Shown here: positions 32,662 to 40,591 of the stretch, piece by piece
Numbering within the stretch: position 1 is the stretch's first letter
How the letters are laid out: every line of letters starts with the position of its first letter
Origin: JAIBJN01 sp963802795
Lineage (GTDB): Bacteria; Actinomycetota; Thermoleophilia; Gaiellales; Gaiellaceae
Reading direction: 5' to 3'
NCBI GenBank assembly: GCA_963802795.1
Contig: CAWDJV010000002.1
Location: 224,979 to 288,978 of the forward strand
Length of the DNA stretch: 64,000 nt
Notes under the pieces: generated by a model
Told to the model about the DNA's origin: nothing
Databases searched by the model: none
What the model saw: only the letters and a program-made list of their open reading frames with translations
Program-made: the position numbers and the translations under genes

Positions 32662-33360
32662 GTGCGCCGCGTCGTCCTGGCCGCCGCGGTCATTGCCGCA
32701 ATCGTGGCGCCTGCTTCTCAAGCGCCGATCGTCGCCACCTCCGCGGGCCACGACCGCCACGTCACGATCCCGGCCGCGGCGCCTCTGGCGGCCCCCGCAG
32801 CGTCACGTGCCTCGTCCCGGCCCGCCCGCGCGACCGGGCGTCCGGGCCGGCTGCGGGTCGTGCCCGGGACGAACGGGCCCGTGGGGGACGGGCCCGTCAG
32901 CCGCTACGCAGTCGAGGTCGAGAGCACGATCCGCATCGACCGAGGCGCATTCGCCGCGCAGGTGCACGCGACCCTCTCCGACCGGCGCAGCTGGGGTGGG
33001 ACGGGGCGCGTTGCGTTCCGGCGGGTCTCGGCGGGCCGGATCGACTTCCGGGTGACGCTGGCCGGGCCTGCCACGGTGGACCGCCTCTGCGCCCCGCTCA
33101 TCACCAACGGGATCTACTCGTGCGCGATGGGAGGGCGCGCGGTCCTCAACCTCAGGCGCTGGCGCAACGGGGCGGATGCCTATAGCAAGCTTGCCCGCTA
33201 CCGCAAGTACCTCGTGAATCACGAGGTCGGCCACCTGCTCGGCCACGGGCACCTGTCGTGCCCGGCCTCCGGCGCCCGGGCGCCCGTGATGATGCAGCAG
33301 ACCAAGGGCGTCGGCTCGTGCCGGCCCAACCCGTGGCCGCTCGGCTACGAGCGCGGCTGA
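32662..33360 (+). CDS. Secreted DUF3152 metalloprotease-like protein
   Basis: The 232-residue product has a signal peptide (VVLAAAVIAAIVAPASQA), an Ala/Pro/Arg-rich linker and a C-terminal domain with YRKYLVNHEVGHLLGHGH, an HExxHxxxxxH-type zinc site, preceded by VDRLCAPLITNGIYSCAMGG and followed by VMMQQTKGVGSC. These are the marks of the actinobacterial DUF3152 family, predicted secreted zincin proteases. The four cysteines probably form disulfides. Codons are strongly GC-biased like the neighbours. Confidence 0.88.
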   Translation: MRRVVLAAAVIAAIVAPASQAPIVATSAGHDRHVTIPAAAPLAAPAASRASSRPARATGRPGRLRVVPGTNGPVGDGPVSRYAVEVESTIRIDRGAFAAQVHATLSDRRSWGGTGRVAFRRVSAGRIDFRVTLAGPATVDRLCAPLITNGIYSCAMGGRAVLNLRRWRNGADAYSKLARYRKYLVNHEVGHLLGHGHLSCPASGARAPVMMQQTKGVGSCRPNPWPLGYERG

Positions 33361-33396
33361 CGACTCCCGTCGGCGAGACAGTCATACTTCGCGCTC

Positions 33397-33603
33397 GTGC
33401 GGGCGGACGGCTCCCCCTCGGGACTACGCGAGGCGCTCGCCGGCGGTCGGCGTGAGCTCGCCCTCTATCTCTGCGCCGGAGCCGTCTACATCGCGATCGG
33501 CGTCGCGGTGCCCGAGTTCCTGTTCTCCTGGATCGTGGCGCTCGGCTACCTGCTGCTCGTCGTCGTGGCCCTGCCCTTCGTCGTCGCCCGCCTGCGCCGG
33601 TGA
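33397..33603 (+). CDS. Small membrane protein with two hydrophobic helices
   Basis: GTG at 33397 gives 68 residues with two membrane helices (LALYLCAGAVYIAIGVAVPE and WIVALGYLLLVVVALPFVVA) and an Arg end. The stop overlaps the start of the next gene (GTGA), which argues for a real, coupled gene. Function unknown. Confidence 0.6.
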   Translation: MRADGSPSGLREALAGGRRELALYLCAGAVYIAIGVAVPEFLFSWIVALGYLLLVVVALPFVVARLRR

Positions 33604-34511
33604 GCTGGGCCGCACACGATCTCGAGCCCTACGTCATCCAGAAGGAGCTCGGGAAGCGCGTCGCGTTCGTGCCCCTCCTCGTGGGCTCGTACGCCCCGGA
33701 CCTGCTCTCCAAGTGGTTCGTCTACGGCGTCACGCTCGCGGGCTTCGAGCTGAAGGCCGACAACCCGGCCCAGTTCCACCGGGGATGGCCGGGGTTCGGA
33801 TTCACCCACTCGCTCACGTTCGGCGTCCTCGTCGGCCTGCTGCTGTATCTCGTCTGGCGCAACAAGGTCGTCGCGTACAGCTTCGTGATCGGGCAATGGG
33901 CGCACGCGCTCACGGATGTCGGCGACACCGTCGGGACAATGCTCTTCTTCCCGTTCACGGACCATCTGTTCGCCGCGGGGGCCTGGGCCTACGCCGGGCA
34001 GACGGGGAGGTACACGGACGCCGGCGCCTACTTCAGCGGCCTCGGCTTCGTCTGGGACGGCGTGTTCGTCGTCTGGGGGATCCTGAGCTGGCGCGTGCTC
34101 ACGCGCGGCTACTTCCGGACAACGGTGATGGCGGCGGACCCGTTCTGGAGCTGGGCGGGCCGCTACCTGTCGGAGACGACGCTCATCGCCCTGTACCGCA
34201 CGTCCTTCTTCTACGGCGTCGGACGCTGGACGGCGTGGCTCATCTGGGCCCACGTCGTGCGGTCGTTCACTTTCGACCTCCGCTGGGGCGGGCCGCGGTG
34301 GGTGCCGCGCGTCACCGCGGACGAGCTCAACGCGGCCGCGCCGGGGTGCCGGTGCCCAGGCTGCTGCTCGATGAAGCCACGGGTCGGTTTCTACGGGGCC
34401 GTCGCCTTTTGCGCCTTCGCGAAAGGGCGCTCGAGCTCGATCCGCGATGCGCTGCGCGGCGCGCCGCGTCGAGCGCGCCGGCGGCGGCGAAGGTCTCGGA
34501 CTCCGACCTAG
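33600..34511 (+). CDS. Membrane-bound metal-dependent hydrolase-like protein
   Basis: The 303-residue protein (GTG start overlapping the preceding stop) has His and Asp residues near or in membrane segments: SWAAHDLEPYVIQKE at the N-terminus, SYAPDLLSKW, GFGFTHSLTFGVLVGLLLYL and GQWAHALTDVGDTVG. This His/Asp pattern resembles the YdjM/LexA-binding inner-membrane hydrolase superfamily, although a longer version. The last 60 residues are Cys/Arg-rich and low in similarity (APGCRCPGCCSMKP, RRARRRRRRSR) and could result from a late frame error. It converges with pspAA with a 4-bp overlap. Confidence 0.6.
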   Translation: MSWAAHDLEPYVIQKELGKRVAFVPLLVGSYAPDLLSKWFVYGVTLAGFELKADNPAQFHRGWPGFGFTHSLTFGVLVGLLLYLVWRNKVVAYSFVIGQWAHALTDVGDTVGTMLFFPFTDHLFAAGAWAYAGQTGRYTDAGAYFSGLGFVWDGVFVVWGILSWRVLTRGYFRTTVMAADPFWSWAGRYLSETTLIALYRTSFFYGVGRWTAWLIWAHVVRSFTFDLRWGGPRWVPRVTADELNAAAPGCRCPGCCSMKPRVGFYGAVAFCAFAKGRSSSIRDALRGAPRRARRRRRRSRTPT

Positions 34512-34795
34512 ACGGGCGGGTCGGGGATCAGGCCCTCGTCCGAGAAGAGCCGCTTCGTCTCCTCGAGTGTGAGGTCGCTCGGCGGGATCACGATGTCCGA
34601 GGGGTGAAGGTCGTCGTCATCGAGTCGCTCGCCGCCCGCCTGCACCTGGAGCCACATGACGTCGAGCAACCGGTCGAGCTCGGGCTCGTCCCCTTCGTCG
34701 GCCGCCGCCTGCGCCCGGTCGTCGAGCTCGTTGAGCTGGACGAGCAGCCCGTCGTCAACTCGGAACTGCCCTTCGCCCATCAGACGGACGATCAC
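34508..34795 (-). CDS. pspAA: PspA-associated protein PspAA
   Basis: GTG at 34793-34795 gives 95 residues: VIVRLMGEGQFRVDDGLLVQ, then a helical, acidic middle (LDRLLDVMWLQVQAGG) and DDDLHPSDIVIPPSDLTLEE near the end. This is the PspAA domain, always found next to PspA in actinobacterial and archaeal Psp systems and thought to regulate PspA assembly. The start overlaps the pspA stop (GTGA). Confidence 0.88.
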   Translation of the reverse strand: MIVRLMGEGQFRVDDGLLVQLNELDDRAQAAADEGDEPELDRLLDVMWLQVQAGGERLDDDDLHPSDIVIPPSDLTLEETKRLFSDEGLIPDPPV

Positions 34796-35526
34796 GACTT
34801 CTCCTCCAGCTCCTTGGCCGCGCCGCCGGCTGCGAGCTCGCCCTTCAGCTTCTCGAGCTCGGCGTCCACCTGGCTCTCGGCAGAGAGCTGGGCCAGCTCG
34901 CGGTCGAGCGAGGTCTCGCCCGAGCCGTACTCCTCGAGCGCGCCGACCTCGATCAGCTCGTCGACGGCCGCGGCACGCGCCTGCATCTGCTCTGTCTTGT
35001 CCTGCGCCCGCTGGATCGCAAGGCCGGTGTCGGCCATCTCCTCGCCGATTCCCGTCGCGGCCTCCCCGATCCGCGCCTGCGCCTCGGCCGCCGAGTACTG
35101 CGCCTTGATGACCTCCTTCTGGCTCCGGAATGCCTCGACCTTCGCCGAGAGTCGCTTCTCGTTGGCGATCAGCTTCTCCTGTTGCGTCTCGAGCCCGGCG
35201 ATCTGCTGGTCGAGCCCCTGGAGCTGCTGCTGTGCGAAGGCTTTGCGCTCGAGCGCGGCGCGGGCGAGATCCTCCCGGCCGGCGGTGACCGCCTGGCGCG
35301 CCTGCTGGTCGAGCTTGGGAAGCTCCTGCTCGAGCTTCTGCGTCTGGAGCTCGAGCCGCTTCTTCGCCGTGACGACGTCCGCGACGCCCTTCTTGACGTT
35401 CTGCAGCATCTCGAGCTGCTTCTCGTACGAGTAGTCGAGGGTCACCGACGGGTCCTCGGCTCGGTCGAGCAGCTTCGAGATCCACGCCTTGACGACATTC
35501 GAGGTACGGCTGATAAGGCCGGCCAT
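34792..35526 (-). CDS. pspA: PspA/IM30 family membrane-stress protein
   Basis: From ATG at 35524-35526 the protein is 244 residues, beginning MAGLISRTSNVVKAWISKLL with an amphipathic membrane-binding helix, then LDRAEDPSVTLDYSYEKQLE and about 160 residues of coiled coil (KKRLELQTQKLEQELPKLDQ, QKEVIKAQYSAAEAQARIGE). This is the PspA/Vipp1 fold, which oligomerises on damaged membrane and maintains proton motive force. Here it pairs with PspAA and sits near HtpX/PspAB. A frame extension to 35850 lacks similarity and is rejected. Confidence 0.93.
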   Translation of the reverse strand: MAGLISRTSNVVKAWISKLLDRAEDPSVTLDYSYEKQLEMLQNVKKGVADVVTAKKRLELQTQKLEQELPKLDQQARQAVTAGREDLARAALERKAFAQQQLQGLDQQIAGLETQQEKLIANEKRLSAKVEAFRSQKEVIKAQYSAAEAQARIGEAATGIGEEMADTGLAIQRAQDKTEQMQARAAAVDELIEVGALEEYGSGETSLDRELAQLSAESQVDAELEKLKGELAAGGAAKELEEKS

Positions 35527-35574
35527 CCTGAACTTGCCTCCCGGTCGGAGTTTCGCTGGCATGCTACCCGCGCC

Positions 35575-36309
35575 ATGATCGTGGAGCGGAGCATGGATCC
35601 CCAGTGGTTCTCGAACGCCTACCTCGTGGCGGACCACACGGGCGGCACGGCGTTCTTCATCGACTCGGGGGCCCCGATCGAGCCCTTGCTCGCCGCTGTC
35701 GACCGCCTCGACCTCCATCCGACGCACCTCCTCACCACCCACGCCCACGGCGACCACGTCGCCAACCACTCCCTGCTCCAGGACCGATTCAACCTTCGCG
35801 TGCTGGCGGCGCCCGAAGAGGAGATCGACGGAGCCGAGCCGCTCGGCCACGGCGAAGTCGTGGAGGCGGGCGAGCTCCGGCTAGAGGCGCTCCGCACGCC
35901 CGGCCACACGCGCGGGATGCTCGCCTTCGTCGCGAACGACGAGCTCGTCTTCACCGGCGACACCCTTTTCGCCGGGTCCGTCGGCGGGACCCAGGACGCT
36001 TTCGACGACCTGCGCCGCTCGATCATGGACGTGCTCATGGGGCTTCCGCACGAGCTGGTCGTCTATCCGGGGCACAGCGAGGAGACCTCGATCGGGCGCG
36101 AGTGGGACGAGAACCCGTTCGTGCGCGTCTGGCGCGGTGCCGAGCCCGAGGGAACCGAGCGCTGCCACGTCGGCGGCGCGCCTGCGAGCCTCGTCGTCTG
36201 GGCTCACGACTACGACGGCGGCGCGAAGGCCTGGGTCCGCTTCGAGGACGGCCGCGACGCGATCGTCGGCGGCTCGCGCGTGGATCGCCGCCTCAAAGCC
36301 GGCTCCTAG
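35575..36309 (+). CDS. MBL-fold metallo-hydrolase, glyoxalase II-like
   Basis: The 244-residue product begins MIVERSMDPQWFSNAYLVAD at ATG 35575, divergent from pspA by 48 bp. Metal ligands are in place: THAHGDHVANH (HxHxDH), His in TPGHTRGML, Asp in FTGDTLFAGSVGG and His in YPGHSEETSIGREW. The pattern matches the glyoxalase II/ persulfide-dioxygenase-like branch of the metallo-beta-lactamase superfamily, with a thioester or persulfide substrate. A C-terminal extension (HVGGAPASLVVWAHDYDGGA) is not seen in minimal members. Confidence 0.88.
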   Translation: MIVERSMDPQWFSNAYLVADHTGGTAFFIDSGAPIEPLLAAVDRLDLHPTHLLTTHAHGDHVANHSLLQDRFNLRVLAAPEEEIDGAEPLGHGEVVEAGELRLEALRTPGHTRGMLAFVANDELVFTGDTLFAGSVGGTQDAFDDLRRSIMDVLMGLPHELVVYPGHSEETSIGREWDENPFVRVWRGAEPEGTERCHVGGAPASLVVWAHDYDGGAKAWVRFEDGRDAIVGGSRVDRRLKAGS

Positions 36310-37241
36310 GGCAGAACGGCAGCCTTGAGCAGGTCGGGCGGCGGGTCGGCAAAGAGCCCGGCCACGCCCTCGAGGCCGACGCGGTGCGTGACGAGCCGCT
36401 CCCAGGGATAGGCCCCGCTGGCGAGGAACGCGAGCGCCGCGCGGACGTGTCGGGGCGTGTGGTGGAACGCCCCGCGGACGGTCAGCTCCTGGTAGTGGAA
36501 CTGGAAGGTGTCGACCGCCGCCTCGCGCCCGCCGAAGAAGATCACCGTCCCGCCGGGGCGTACCAGCTCGAGCGCGTCGTGCCAGGCGTCGGCCGTGCCA
36601 ACGGCCTCGACGACGACGTCGGCGTCTTTCCCGTCGCCCGGCTCGGCCCCGAAATCGCGAGCGAGCTCCCGACGCTGGGGTCGTCCGCCGACGCAGACCA
36701 CGTGTGCGCCCGCATCCTTCGCCGCCGCGCAGATCATGAGCCCGATCGGCCCCGGCCCCAGCACGGCGACGGTCTGGCCGGGCTGGATGTCGGCGCGCTC
36801 GACGCCGCGGAGGCAGCACGCGAGCGGCTCGACGAGCGCGGCGACCTCCGGCTCGAGGCGGGGCGGGGCGGGGAGGAGGTTCCGCTCCGCGATCCTGGCG
36901 GGAACGAGCAGGTACTCCGCGTACGCGCCGTTGAGGAATGGAGCGAGGTTCTCGCACAGCGTCTCCTCGCCGCGGCGGCACGGGACGCACTCGCCGCAGG
37001 GCGCCGAGTTCGCTGCGACGACACGCCGGCCGGCCGCCACGTCGATCCCGCAGAACTCGTGCCCGAAGGGGCTCGGGACGTCGGCGAGCAGGAGCGGGTG
37101 GCCGCGGCGGAAGGCCTTCGCGTCGGTGCCGTCGGTGAGCGCGACCTCGACCTGGACGAGAACGTCCCCCGGGCCCGGCTCCGGCCGGGGCACCTCCTCC
37201 ACCCGCAGGTCGCCCGGGCCGTAGTAGAGGAGCGCCCTCAC
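36306..37241 (-). CDS. Zinc-dependent medium-chain dehydrogenase (catalytic Cys replaced by Asp)
   Basis: The 311-residue protein starts VRALLYYGPGDLRVEEVPRP. It has the GroES-like catalytic half with GHEFCGIDVAAG and the structural zinc cysteines APCGECVPCRRGEETLC, then the Rossmann motif VAVLGPGPIGLMICAAAKDA. The position of the catalytic zinc Cys (usually GxCGTD) reads ALTDGTDAKAFRRGHP, so Asp stands in for Cys. It may still bind zinc or be a variant sorbitol/threonine dehydrogenase. The start codon overlaps the stop of the next gene by 4 bp, and the two dehydrogenases form one operon. Confidence 0.87.
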   Translation of the reverse strand: MRALLYYGPGDLRVEEVPRPEPGPGDVLVQVEVALTDGTDAKAFRRGHPLLLADVPSPFGHEFCGIDVAAGRRVVAANSAPCGECVPCRRGEETLCENLAPFLNGAYAEYLLVPARIAERNLLPAPPRLEPEVAALVEPLACCLRGVERADIQPGQTVAVLGPGPIGLMICAAAKDAGAHVVCVGGRPQRRELARDFGAEPGDGKDADVVVEAVGTADAWHDALELVRPGGTVIFFGGREAAVDTFQFHYQELTVRGAFHHTPRHVRAALAFLASGAYPWERLVTHRVGLEGVAGLFADPPPDLLKAAVLP

Positions 37242-38113
37242 GGCGTGTAGACGACCTTGATCGCCTCGTGGCGCCGGTACAGGTCGAGCCCTTCCTCGAA
37301 GCGGTCGAGCGGCAGCGTCACCGTCGGGAGCGGCTCGAGCTCCGGGAGGAGCGCAAGGGCCTCGCGCATCGCGGCCGGTGTCGCCGAGCAGGATCCGACG
37401 AGCGTGAGCTCGCGCCGCAGCACGGCCTCGAAGTCCACCGGCGCCGCGTCGGTCAGCCACGAGAAGACGAGCAGCGTCCCGCCGGGCTCGAGCGCCGCGA
37501 AGGCGCTGTCGAGCCCGGCGTGCGCGCAGAGCACGGCGGCCTCCACGGGCCCGTCCGCCGGCTCGGCGCCGTAGCCGAGCGCGAGCTCGAGCCGGTGTGG
37601 AAGAGGGTCGGCCGCGTAGACGTCGTCGCCGCGGCGGACGAGCGCCTGGACGAAGAGGAGGCCTGCGAAGCCGCACCCGACCACGAGCACGCGGCCGCGG
37701 GGGAGCCGCTCGACCGCGCGGAGGACGCACGCGAGCGGCTCGGCGAACGTGCCGGTCGCGTCGTCGAGAGCGTCGGGGAGCGCGATCGTCTCGGCCGCTC
37801 GGGCGCGCTCGGCGAAGCCGCCCGGGACGATCGTCGGCTCCGGGAACCGCTCGCAGGTCGTCTCGTGGCCGGCCCGGCAGCGTGCGCACTCGCCGCAGGG
37901 AAGATGGTGGACGAGCGCCACCCGTCGGCCGTTTGCGTCGAGCGCGACGACCTCGTGCCCGAGGACTGTTCCGGCCGGAGCGCGACCGAGTTTCTGGACG
38001 TCCGTCCCGCAGAGCCCGCAGGCGCGAACGGAGACCAGCTCGCCGGGGCCGTCCGGCTCCGGGAGCTCGATGAGCGCCGGCCGTCCTGCGCCGTCGAGAG
38101 CGACCGCCCGCAC
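37238..38113 (-). CDS. Zinc-dependent medium-chain dehydrogenase, canonical
   Basis: From GTG at 38111-38113, 291 residues begin VRAVALDGAGRPALIELPEP. The catalytic zinc site is conventional (VRACGLCGTDVQKLG, TVLGHEVVALD), with structural zinc cysteines HLPCGECARCRAGHETTC and the Rossmann motif VLVVGCGFAGLLFVQALVRR. Length is shorter than classic alcohol dehydrogenase, matching the sugar or polyol dehydrogenase branch. It is first in a two-gene operon with another dehydrogenase. Two differing MDR subunits in tandem may act on successive steps of one sugar or inositol pathway; substrates unknown. The reading frame extension to 38257 crosses the neighbouring terminator and is rejected. Confidence 0.87.
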   Translation of the reverse strand: MRAVALDGAGRPALIELPEPDGPGELVSVRACGLCGTDVQKLGRAPAGTVLGHEVVALDANGRRVALVHHLPCGECARCRAGHETTCERFPEPTIVPGGFAERARAAETIALPDALDDATGTFAEPLACVLRAVERLPRGRVLVVGCGFAGLLFVQALVRRGDDVYAADPLPHRLELALGYGAEPADGPVEAAVLCAHAGLDSAFAALEPGGTLLVFSWLTDAAPVDFEAVLRRELTLVGSCSATPAAMREALALLPELEPLPTVTLPLDRFEEGLDLYRRHEAIKVVYTP

Positions 38114-38137
38114 GCCCTCATCGTAGGCGGGTGCGGG

Positions 38138-38177
38138 GAGGGGCGGAGTCGGGGCCGGGCGCCCGCCTCCGCCCCTC
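38138..38177 (-). terminator. Strong hairpin between the propeller gene and the dehydrogenases
   Basis: GAGGGGCGGAG (38138-38148) pairs perfectly with CTCCGCCCCTC (38167-38177), and the loop can pair further (GGGGC with GCCC). It lies just 3' of the beta-propeller gene stop. No U-tract follows, as is frequent in high-GC genomes. Confidence 0.6.
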
Positions 38178-38183
38178 TCGGCC

Positions 38184-39302
38184 TCAGCGTGCTGCGAGGC
38201 CGATGCTGCCCGCGGGCAGGCCGCCGGCCGACCCGAGCGCATCGAGGCTGCCGTCACCGTTCACGGCGAACCCCTGCACCTCGGGCACCCCTCCGTTCAG
38301 CGAGTAGAGGAGGCGGCTTCCCTTCGCCAGGGCCAGGTCGAGAGGACCGGCGCCCGTCGTGGCGGTCTTGCCGTCCGCGTCGAGCAGCGTCAGGCCGCCG
38401 TCGTTTCCGATTCGGTAGCCGGAGATCGAGTTGCTACCGGTGTTCGTCGTGTACGTGTAGCGGCCGTCCTTCGTCACGATCACCCAGCACGCCGCCGTCT
38501 CGGTCGTCGCCACGTTCGGCGTGATCGGCGTAATGGTGCCGTCGGAAGCGAGTGCGTACGACGAGAGCACGCTCGCGTCAGGAGCCCCGCCGAACGCCTC
38601 CGAGACGATCAGGCGCCCGCGCCTGTCGAAGGCGAACCCGAAGGGCGTCTCGCCGGCCGAGGGCTGAGCGTTCGGGCCGCTCGCGTAGCCGAAGAATCCG
38701 ACTCTGTAGGTGACGATCATGTTGGTCGCCTTCTCGGTCACGACGAGGTGGCGCCCGTTGGGGCTGAACTCGATCTGCGCCGGCTCCGGAGCGGCGGTGC
38801 TCAGCGGGCGGCTCGACCCCGGCAACGGGATCAGCCGGCCCCAGAGCGCCAGGAACCCGCGGATGTTCGCGGGCGTCGTCGCGTCGCCTGCGTTCACGAC
38901 GTAGACGAGCTTGCCGTGGATGGTGAGGCTGATCGGGCCGACTCCGCCGGAGGGGGCGGTGTCCGCGAGCCGCACGTTCCCCCGGCGGCCGACGTGGAGC
39001 ATCGAGATGGTGTTGCTCCCGGCGTTGACCGCGAAGAGGCGGTCGTCGTCGAGGACGAGCGCGCCCTGCGACCCGAGCCCGGCGCCGGTCCCGTTGCCCC
39101 CCGTGGGGACGGTCCCGTCGGGTGTCAGCGAGCCGTCGGAGGCGCGATCGAAGACAGCGACGGCGTTCCCGGACGCCGAGTTCGTCAGCGTGTAGACGGC
39201 TCCGCCGCCCCTGCCGCCTCCCGATGCCGTCGCCGGGGCGGCCAGGACGAGGAGCGCGGCGGCCAGGGCTACGGCCACCACCAATGTTCTGATGCGGTGC
39301 AT
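38184..39302 (-). CDS. Secreted beta-propeller protein, lactonase-like
   Basis: The 372-residue protein has a signal peptide (LVVAVALAAALLVLAAPATA) and repeating WD/YVTN-like blades: GAVYTLTNSASGNAVAVFDR, GKLVYVVNAGDATTP, GRHLVVTEKATNMIVTYRVG and GRYTYTTNTGSNSISGYRIG. The blade wording VYTLTN...G..V.VFDR and SPNGRHLVV belongs to the 6-phosphogluconolactonase/YVTN-like propeller group, usually seven blades. Secreted versions are common in actinobacteria and are not necessarily lactonases. The gene stands alone between a terminator and the tRNA-Ala gene. Confidence 0.83.
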   Translation of the reverse strand: MHRIRTLVVAVALAAALLVLAAPATASGGGRGGGAVYTLTNSASGNAVAVFDRASDGSLTPDGTVPTGGNGTGAGLGSQGALVLDDDRLFAVNAGSNTISMLHVGRRGNVRLADTAPSGGVGPISLTIHGKLVYVVNAGDATTPANIRGFLALWGRLIPLPGSSRPLSTAAPEPAQIEFSPNGRHLVVTEKATNMIVTYRVGFFGYASGPNAQPSAGETPFGFAFDRRGRLIVSEAFGGAPDASVLSSYALASDGTITPITPNVATTETAACWVIVTKDGRYTYTTNTGSNSISGYRIGNDGGLTLLDADGKTATTGAGPLDLALAKGSRLLYSLNGGVPEVQGFAVNGDGSLDALGSAGGLPAGSIGLAAR

Positions 39303-39423
39303 CCCGCTTCTCCTTTCTCTCGTGGAGCCGTCGGGACGCTACGAGCCAGACCTTGCGTCTCCGTTGCGCCGCCCTTAGGAGAGGCTTAACGCGCGAGACA
39401 CCCCGCTAGACTGTGGGTCGCGC

Positions 39424-39496
<73 letters not shown>

Positions 39497-39504
39497 TCGG
39501 TCGG

Positions 39505-39527
39505 AAACCCGCTTGCTGAGCGGGTTT
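39505..39527 (+). terminator. Terminator of tRNA-Ala(CGC)
   Basis: AAACCCGCT, loop TGCTG, AGCGGGTTT: a perfect 9-bp stem starting 8 bp after the tRNA. A version with a perfect 10-bp stem lies upstream of the tRNA-Ala fragment at 57.3 kb, and a decayed one near 60.0 kb. Confidence 0.75.
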
Positions 39528-40591
39528 GCGGCGTCTGCTGCAGTCTGGATGCGGATCCAGGAGCTCGCCCTCCATCCCCGAAACTCCTGCCCTCCATCGC
39601 CAGAACGCCGCTGACTCTTGTGCCTTGTGCCCCTTTGGCTGAGCGCCCGGCGCGGCATCGACCCTAGAGGCTCGAGCTGGGCGTGGATGGTCGGACCCAG
39701 GAGGTCGCCGGTTCGAGTCGGCCTAGCTCCTTCAAGGCGGAAGTGCCCTGGTTGAGCGCGTTGCCGGCGTGTCTCGCACCCAGGCCGGCGCATCCTTTGG
39801 ATCCAGGAGCTCGCCTTCCATCCCCAGAACCTCGCCTCCGACTCAGAAAACCCGCTACAGGCTTGATGTGAAATTCGGGAGCCGTTCTGGCCTGAGACGC
39901 TACTGAGCGTGGATACAAGGGGCAGAACACGTGAGAACGCTCTTCCCATATCGGATTTTGCGGGCACTTTGGTTCCTCGCGCCAGTTGGTGCGCGACAAC
40001 AGCCGTCGGTGCGGGGAGTCGGACGACCGGAGCACTTCACTCGGAATGAAGGGGTCCTCGCTTCGAGTCCGAGCGTCGGCTTTAGGCGATTTGCAGGAGT
40101 TCTGGCTTCCCGTATCGTCTGCAGCCGCTTGCAAGGAGGCCAAAAACGTCCAGCCAACGGGTGGAAGTCAGTCTCGCCACTGGGGTCGCCAGCCGCACGC
40201 TTGACGCGGACGGTTCGACGGCCGACTTCGCGCATGGGGAGGACCGTAAGTGCCGTCACGAGGTCACGGTTACGATCGCCGGCCTGTCTAACCCGGGACA
40301 TGCGCCTCTTGGCGTTCAAATTGCCGCCGGCTCTGTCTAGGGGGCCGTCACCGCAGGATCCCGACGCCGTCCTCTTCAGCGACCGCTTGAGCGCCTCGAA
40401 CTCGCGACGAGCCTCGCAGGCGCCGACCTGCTCGCGGACTCTTCAGCCCGGTTCAGGCAGGAGATCCGCAGAGTGAAGCCGGCGATTGCTGGGTGACCAG
40501 CCAGGGTAGTTCGTCCGCCCATTCACGTTGCGAACGGTTGCGAGGTCTCCGATCTCCTTGGCGCTGTGCGGGCCGGCGGTTCGCGCTCGCT
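39528..40591. other. Long stretch without a gene, with decayed repeats
   Basis: About 1.06 kb with no convincing protein gene. It contains two related segments built on GGATCCAGGAGCTCGCC followed by TCCATCCCC (about 39555 and 39801) and a decayed tRNA-Ala 3' copy at 39695-39730. At about 40394-40497 the plus strand reads LERLELATSLAGADLLADSS and then RFRQEIRRVKPAIAG before a stop, which looks like the C-terminal remnant of a lost protein without a start. The layout suggests repeated insertion and decay behind tRNA-Ala. Confidence 0.5.
39695..39730 (+). repeat. Decayed tRNA-Ala 3'-half copy
   Basis: ACCCAGGAGGTCGCCGGTTC is identical to the anticodon-arm to T-loop part of tRNA-Ala(CGC); the end GAGTCGGCCTAGCTCC has three changes relative to the tRNA. 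It is too short and mutated to be a tRNA. Confidence 0.7.

Noticed and set aside
39695..39730. Possible second tRNA-Ala
   Set aside because: Only the 3' half is present, with acceptor mutations; the 5' half and D-arm are missing.
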